Virus record (IMG/VR): IMGVR_UViG_3300047352_000310
Location: 1-24,900 of that record
Origin: a virus
DNA length: 24,900 nucleotides
Direction: 5' to 3' (one strand)
Shown here: in pieces, positions 23,201 to 24,900 of the stretch
Position numbering within the stretch: the first letter of the stretch is position 1
Layout: the number at the start of each line of letters is the position of its first letter
Notes under the pieces: model-generated
The model's input: only the letters and a program-made list of their open reading frames with translations
Told to the model about the DNA's origin: nothing
Databases searched by the model: none
Position numbers and translations under genes: made by a program

Positions 23201-24900
23201 TAAAAATTATAATACTCTATTAGACGCAACTTTAAATAATATAGACTTTCAAAAAGGAGGTGGCATTTCTGCAGACTGGAATACAAATCCTCCTACAAAA
23301 GAAGAGTTTATAGATTACTATGAAGCTACTAACGAAAAACCTTCTACAAGAGCTGACCGTAAAAAGTCATTAAATAACGCTATAGCAAGACAAGTAGCAA
23401 ATGAAGCTAGAATTGAATTTGCTAAAAAAGATCCTGCTACAGCTGAAATATTTAAAAAGAAGCATGGGGTTGTTTTAGCTAGTAAAAGTCAATTTGATAA
23501 ACCAGCCTCTAGTTTAGACAGAGAGTTTAGATTAGAAACAGGTGATGTTAATAAGCTTTTGAATAAATACTTAGGAAGAGGCGTATATGATCTTAGAAAA
23601 AAAGAAAATATAGACCAATACATATCTGACTTAGAAAAATATGTGTTTCCTATATTTCCTAAAAAGTTTTTATTTACAGGTGAAGGAACAGGCATGTTCA
23701 CTCATAGTAAAAGAGTTATAGGTGGTAAGTCTAGGTCTTTTACTGAGCAAGAAAGAGATGAAGTATACAATTATTATAGATCTAAATTAACTAAATCATA
23801 TAATAGCTTTAAAAATTGGGGTGAGGATATACCAGGTGTTACTGATTATACAAGAAGATTGTATGAAAATGGTAAGGCTGTAGGTAAAACTGAAGCCAAA
23901 CAAAAAGAAAATTTTGAAAACGGCACAACTGCTAAGTTTAATGAACAAAATGGCTTAGTTTTTGATGAAATGTGGAAAAGAATTTACGATACTATTAAAA
24001 AAGATAAGAATGCAGCTGTTGTATTTGGTAATTATTTTAAATTAGTAGCAAACGTAAAAAATCATCCGCATAGATTAGGGGCTGAAGTTATAGGTAGATC
24101 ATTAAATGTAAAAGGTGATGGTAAAAGACTGTTTGAATTTGAACACGCTATGCCGGCTACTGGTGCTTATTTATATTTATTAGATAGCATACTTTCTAAT
24201 AGAAATTTTTATCAAGATTTTAAAGCTGTTAAAAATAATTATAAAGTAATAGCTTTAGACAAAGCTTTAAATTATAAATTAGGTGATGCTGGTTTAGGTA
24301 CAGGTATGCCTAATGGCTGGAAAGTGTTTTCAAACAGCTGGACAGAAAGATATTTTAATCCAACTGTTGCTTTATTTGACGGAGGTTTAGATCCTTCTAA
24401 TATTGTAGATTTAAATGGTAATACATTTGAAGAAGCATATGGGGTAGATGCTACGGGTCAACCAACAACACAAATTAAATCATCAAAATCTCTTGATCAA
24501 GAATTTAATAAAATGCTTGAAAGAGTTAAAGGTGTTGCAGCTGATGCTACATATTCTGAAGCTAGGGCTATAAAACTTGGAAAGAAAAATAATCCTTTTA
24601 AGTTTTTTGTTCCTTATTCAGCTGAGGACTACATGGGATTGGTATATCCTACACTTGGCAAGGGCGCTGAAGGTGATAAAAATCTTAAATGGTATAAAGA
24701 AAACATTACTGATGTTTATGCAAGAGGAATTCGTGATTTTGAAATAGCTAAGCAGCAGTCTATGACACAATGGACTGAACTTAAAAAACAAATTAAAAAT
24801 TCCCCCGCTAAATTAGGTAAAGAAGCTGTAAGAGATTTTACTAATGAAGAAGCTATAAGATTATATTTATGGGATCAGCAAGGTATGCTACCTGATAATG
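20202..24900 (+). CDS. Giant internal virion protein with zinc-metallopeptidase (HExxH) motif, right end cut by window
   Basis: The frame is open from ATG 20202 to the window end: 1566 complete codons with no stop. The N-terminus 'MFEYNGTQFTLAEVESAAAK' followed by 'LSLDDYINQFGI' is a head motif typical of large phage internal proteins. Residues about 210-380 are Gly/Ala-rich helices (GIVNGITSIGSSAAINTLTA, 'KEGLTELTQTGLDAA') that could interact with membranes. About 397-553 is a charged coiled coil. A zincin motif is at 614-618 (SHEFLHAV) with a likely third ligand E673 or E674 in 'GEEVLALFSDA'. The rest is helical, with 'LFEFEHAMPATGAYLYLLD' and, near the edge, 'RLYLWDQQGMLPDN'. It is placed like T7 gp16 and may be ejected; protease activity on host or virion protein is an inference. 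Confidence 0.7.
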   Translation, partial: MFEYNGTQFTLAEVESAAAKRNLSLDDYINQFGIKKIDSQSVEKQAPVAETTAPAAGQTPDMGSQLESGSSELQSEDPALGFFDQILKPDVERNETYKEREARQEIELRNKVNERLAKEKEQGELSTADKMVNSITNVADQFQQFIPNTVVASNKIFRGIFGDEAIDAFVANKKIPKFFKEGLSEKDLDFAIQQQKLQEAEMGKTGSIVKGFKEGDIGEIAAGIVNGITSIGSSAAINTLTAGGGLATDLIGRSYIDYNETLAAQKGKTISDLIRDNEDKVALPATIGAFSAGLERAGLKGAGKYLMNKVVQKGVNKTIAAALLSGNKEGLTELTQTGLDAANIADAKGESKLEAFGNAVFSEEGLESYLQGFVGGGILRGGKSNLLVDKTDKLKAATAMRSVFQSKYVKGALEEVEILREQKTATKDKEVKKTIDKQIKEKQKQVAEVILENNKMFNSMTDNEIYQSSKEYDKVTKLEQKQDKVNSRFENGEITKEDQNILLEEINSNINNSIQKLTKIKSDAINRSDANLEQNLETIEGLSSKIENLTFKRFKTSQEVQDYLLSKDKRKTKKSKILAEGNDGTIIQNPDGSQEIIINEEVSKKTGAINVGSHEFLHAVLFKTLQDSPETAISLGNSLKTEIDKLNSKEVKDSVFKDRLELYKNEKDAVRGEEVLALFSDATATGDLKFNENLFTKIGDQFRKIFDAVGIERKFDSGKDVYNFIKDYNKDISKGGLRQALIEGAKEGFKGKLIKAKNIEKEAEQSRKDSRSNLKSLLDKYKTKENLVQQSLLKTPQGQETFDFTKSEFGQEVAPIVEAVTKRLYDPIPLDAKRDVSRNDYKNGMISNLATIVANEYDPAKQDLDKFVSIRAFQRSNRLAKELGIESMVEEGGAGITTDVTEAKAITAEEKAPDEVSTKKSIIEALSIPASVIEKINKLAELAAIKADKELEGKNVSDLKKLTARNKAFNEIFSKQLFNDIKELLGKNTKNSNDFSKYLNKNYNTLLDATLNNIDFQKGGGISADWNTNPPTKEEFIDYYEATNEKPSTRADRKKSLNNAIARQVANEARIEFAKKDPATAEIFKKKHGVVLASKSQFDKPASSLDREFRLETGDVNKLLNKYLGRGVYDLRKKENIDQYISDLEKYVFPIFPKKFLFTGEGTGMFTHSKRVIGGKSRSFTEQERDEVYNYYRSKLTKSYNSFKNWGEDIPGVTDYTRRLYENGKAVGKTEAKQKENFENGTTAKFNEQNGLVFDEMWKRIYDTIKKDKNAAVVFGNYFKLVANVKNHPHRLGAEVIGRSLNVKGDGKRLFEFEHAMPATGAYLYLLDSILSNRNFYQDFKAVKNNYKVIALDKALNYKLGDAGLGTGMPNGWKVFSNSWTERYFNPTVALFDGGLDPSNIVDLNGNTFEEAYGVDATGQPTTQIKSSKSLDQEFNKMLERVKGVAADATYSEARAIKLGKKNNPFKFFVPYSAEDYMGLVYPTLGKGAEGDKNLKWYKENITDVYARGIRDFEIAKQQSMTQWTELKKQIKNSPAKLGKEAVRDFTNEEAIRLYLWDQQGMLPDN

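Noticed and set aside
20627-23701. Several antisense ORFs of 70-115 codons under the giant gene
   Set aside because: They are shadows of an uninterrupted coding frame, with biased Ser/Leu/Phe/Ile composition and no motifs or leaders.

Overview
This window is the late, virion-building part of a tailed double-stranded DNA phage genome. It is AT-rich, every gene is on the + strand, and the genes are packed with almost no intergenic space (largest gap about 65 bases). The head gene set with a short-tail layout suggests a podovirus. The sizes and order of TerL (746 aa), portal (806 aa), capsid protein (510 aa), two neck proteins and a large 'stabilisation/muzzle'-type tail protein resemble crAss-like phages and podoviruses of marine Flavobacteriia. 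The likely host is a Bacteroidota bacterium: no gene start has a convincing Shine-Dalgarno sequence (A-rich leaders instead), base composition is low GC, and a BACON domain is present. Host and lineage are inference from sequence only.

Layout. 1-768: 3' end of a tail-fibre-like protein made of two related beta-rich repeats. 768-1677: lysis cassette with a holin-like protein, a 48-aa single-span membrane protein, and an M15-type peptidoglycan peptidase. 1687-2710: three small genes, including a 197-aa protein that reads as two GroES-like barrels (possible phage co-chaperonin) and an 81-aa helical protein at the position expected of a small terminase subunit. 2710-10203: head module with TerL, portal, acidic scaffold-like protein and major capsid protein. 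The capsid gene is followed by a UUCG-loop hairpin that looks like a terminator. 10269-11039: unrecognised conserved-looking protein, followed by a second hairpin. 11100-16747: two neck/ring-type proteins and a 1323-aa tail protein whose C-terminus carries Ig-like segments and a BACON domain. 16749-17434: a small unknown protein and a degenerate GNAT-like protein. 17434-24900: three genes in the position of the T7 internal (ejection) proteins: one with nine 11-residue repeats, a 518-aa helical protein, and a giant protein (over 1560 aa, running off the right edge) with an HExxH zinc-peptidase motif.

How they work together (inference): portal, scaffold and capsid build the prohead, possibly helped by the GroES-like protein acting with host GroEL. 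TerL packages DNA. The neck proteins and the 1323-aa protein close and extend the tail, with the BACON/Ig part and the fibre contacting surface glycans. The last three proteins would be ejected to form a conduit through the host envelope, with the zincin cutting protein. The holin and M15 peptidase release progeny.

Most unusual features: the duplicated GroES-like protein, the BACON fusion on the tail protein, the 11-residue repeat array, the zincin inside the giant ejection-type protein, and a sharply bounded GC-rich island within terL. I see no tRNA, integrase, transposase, CRISPR array or reverse transcriptase.
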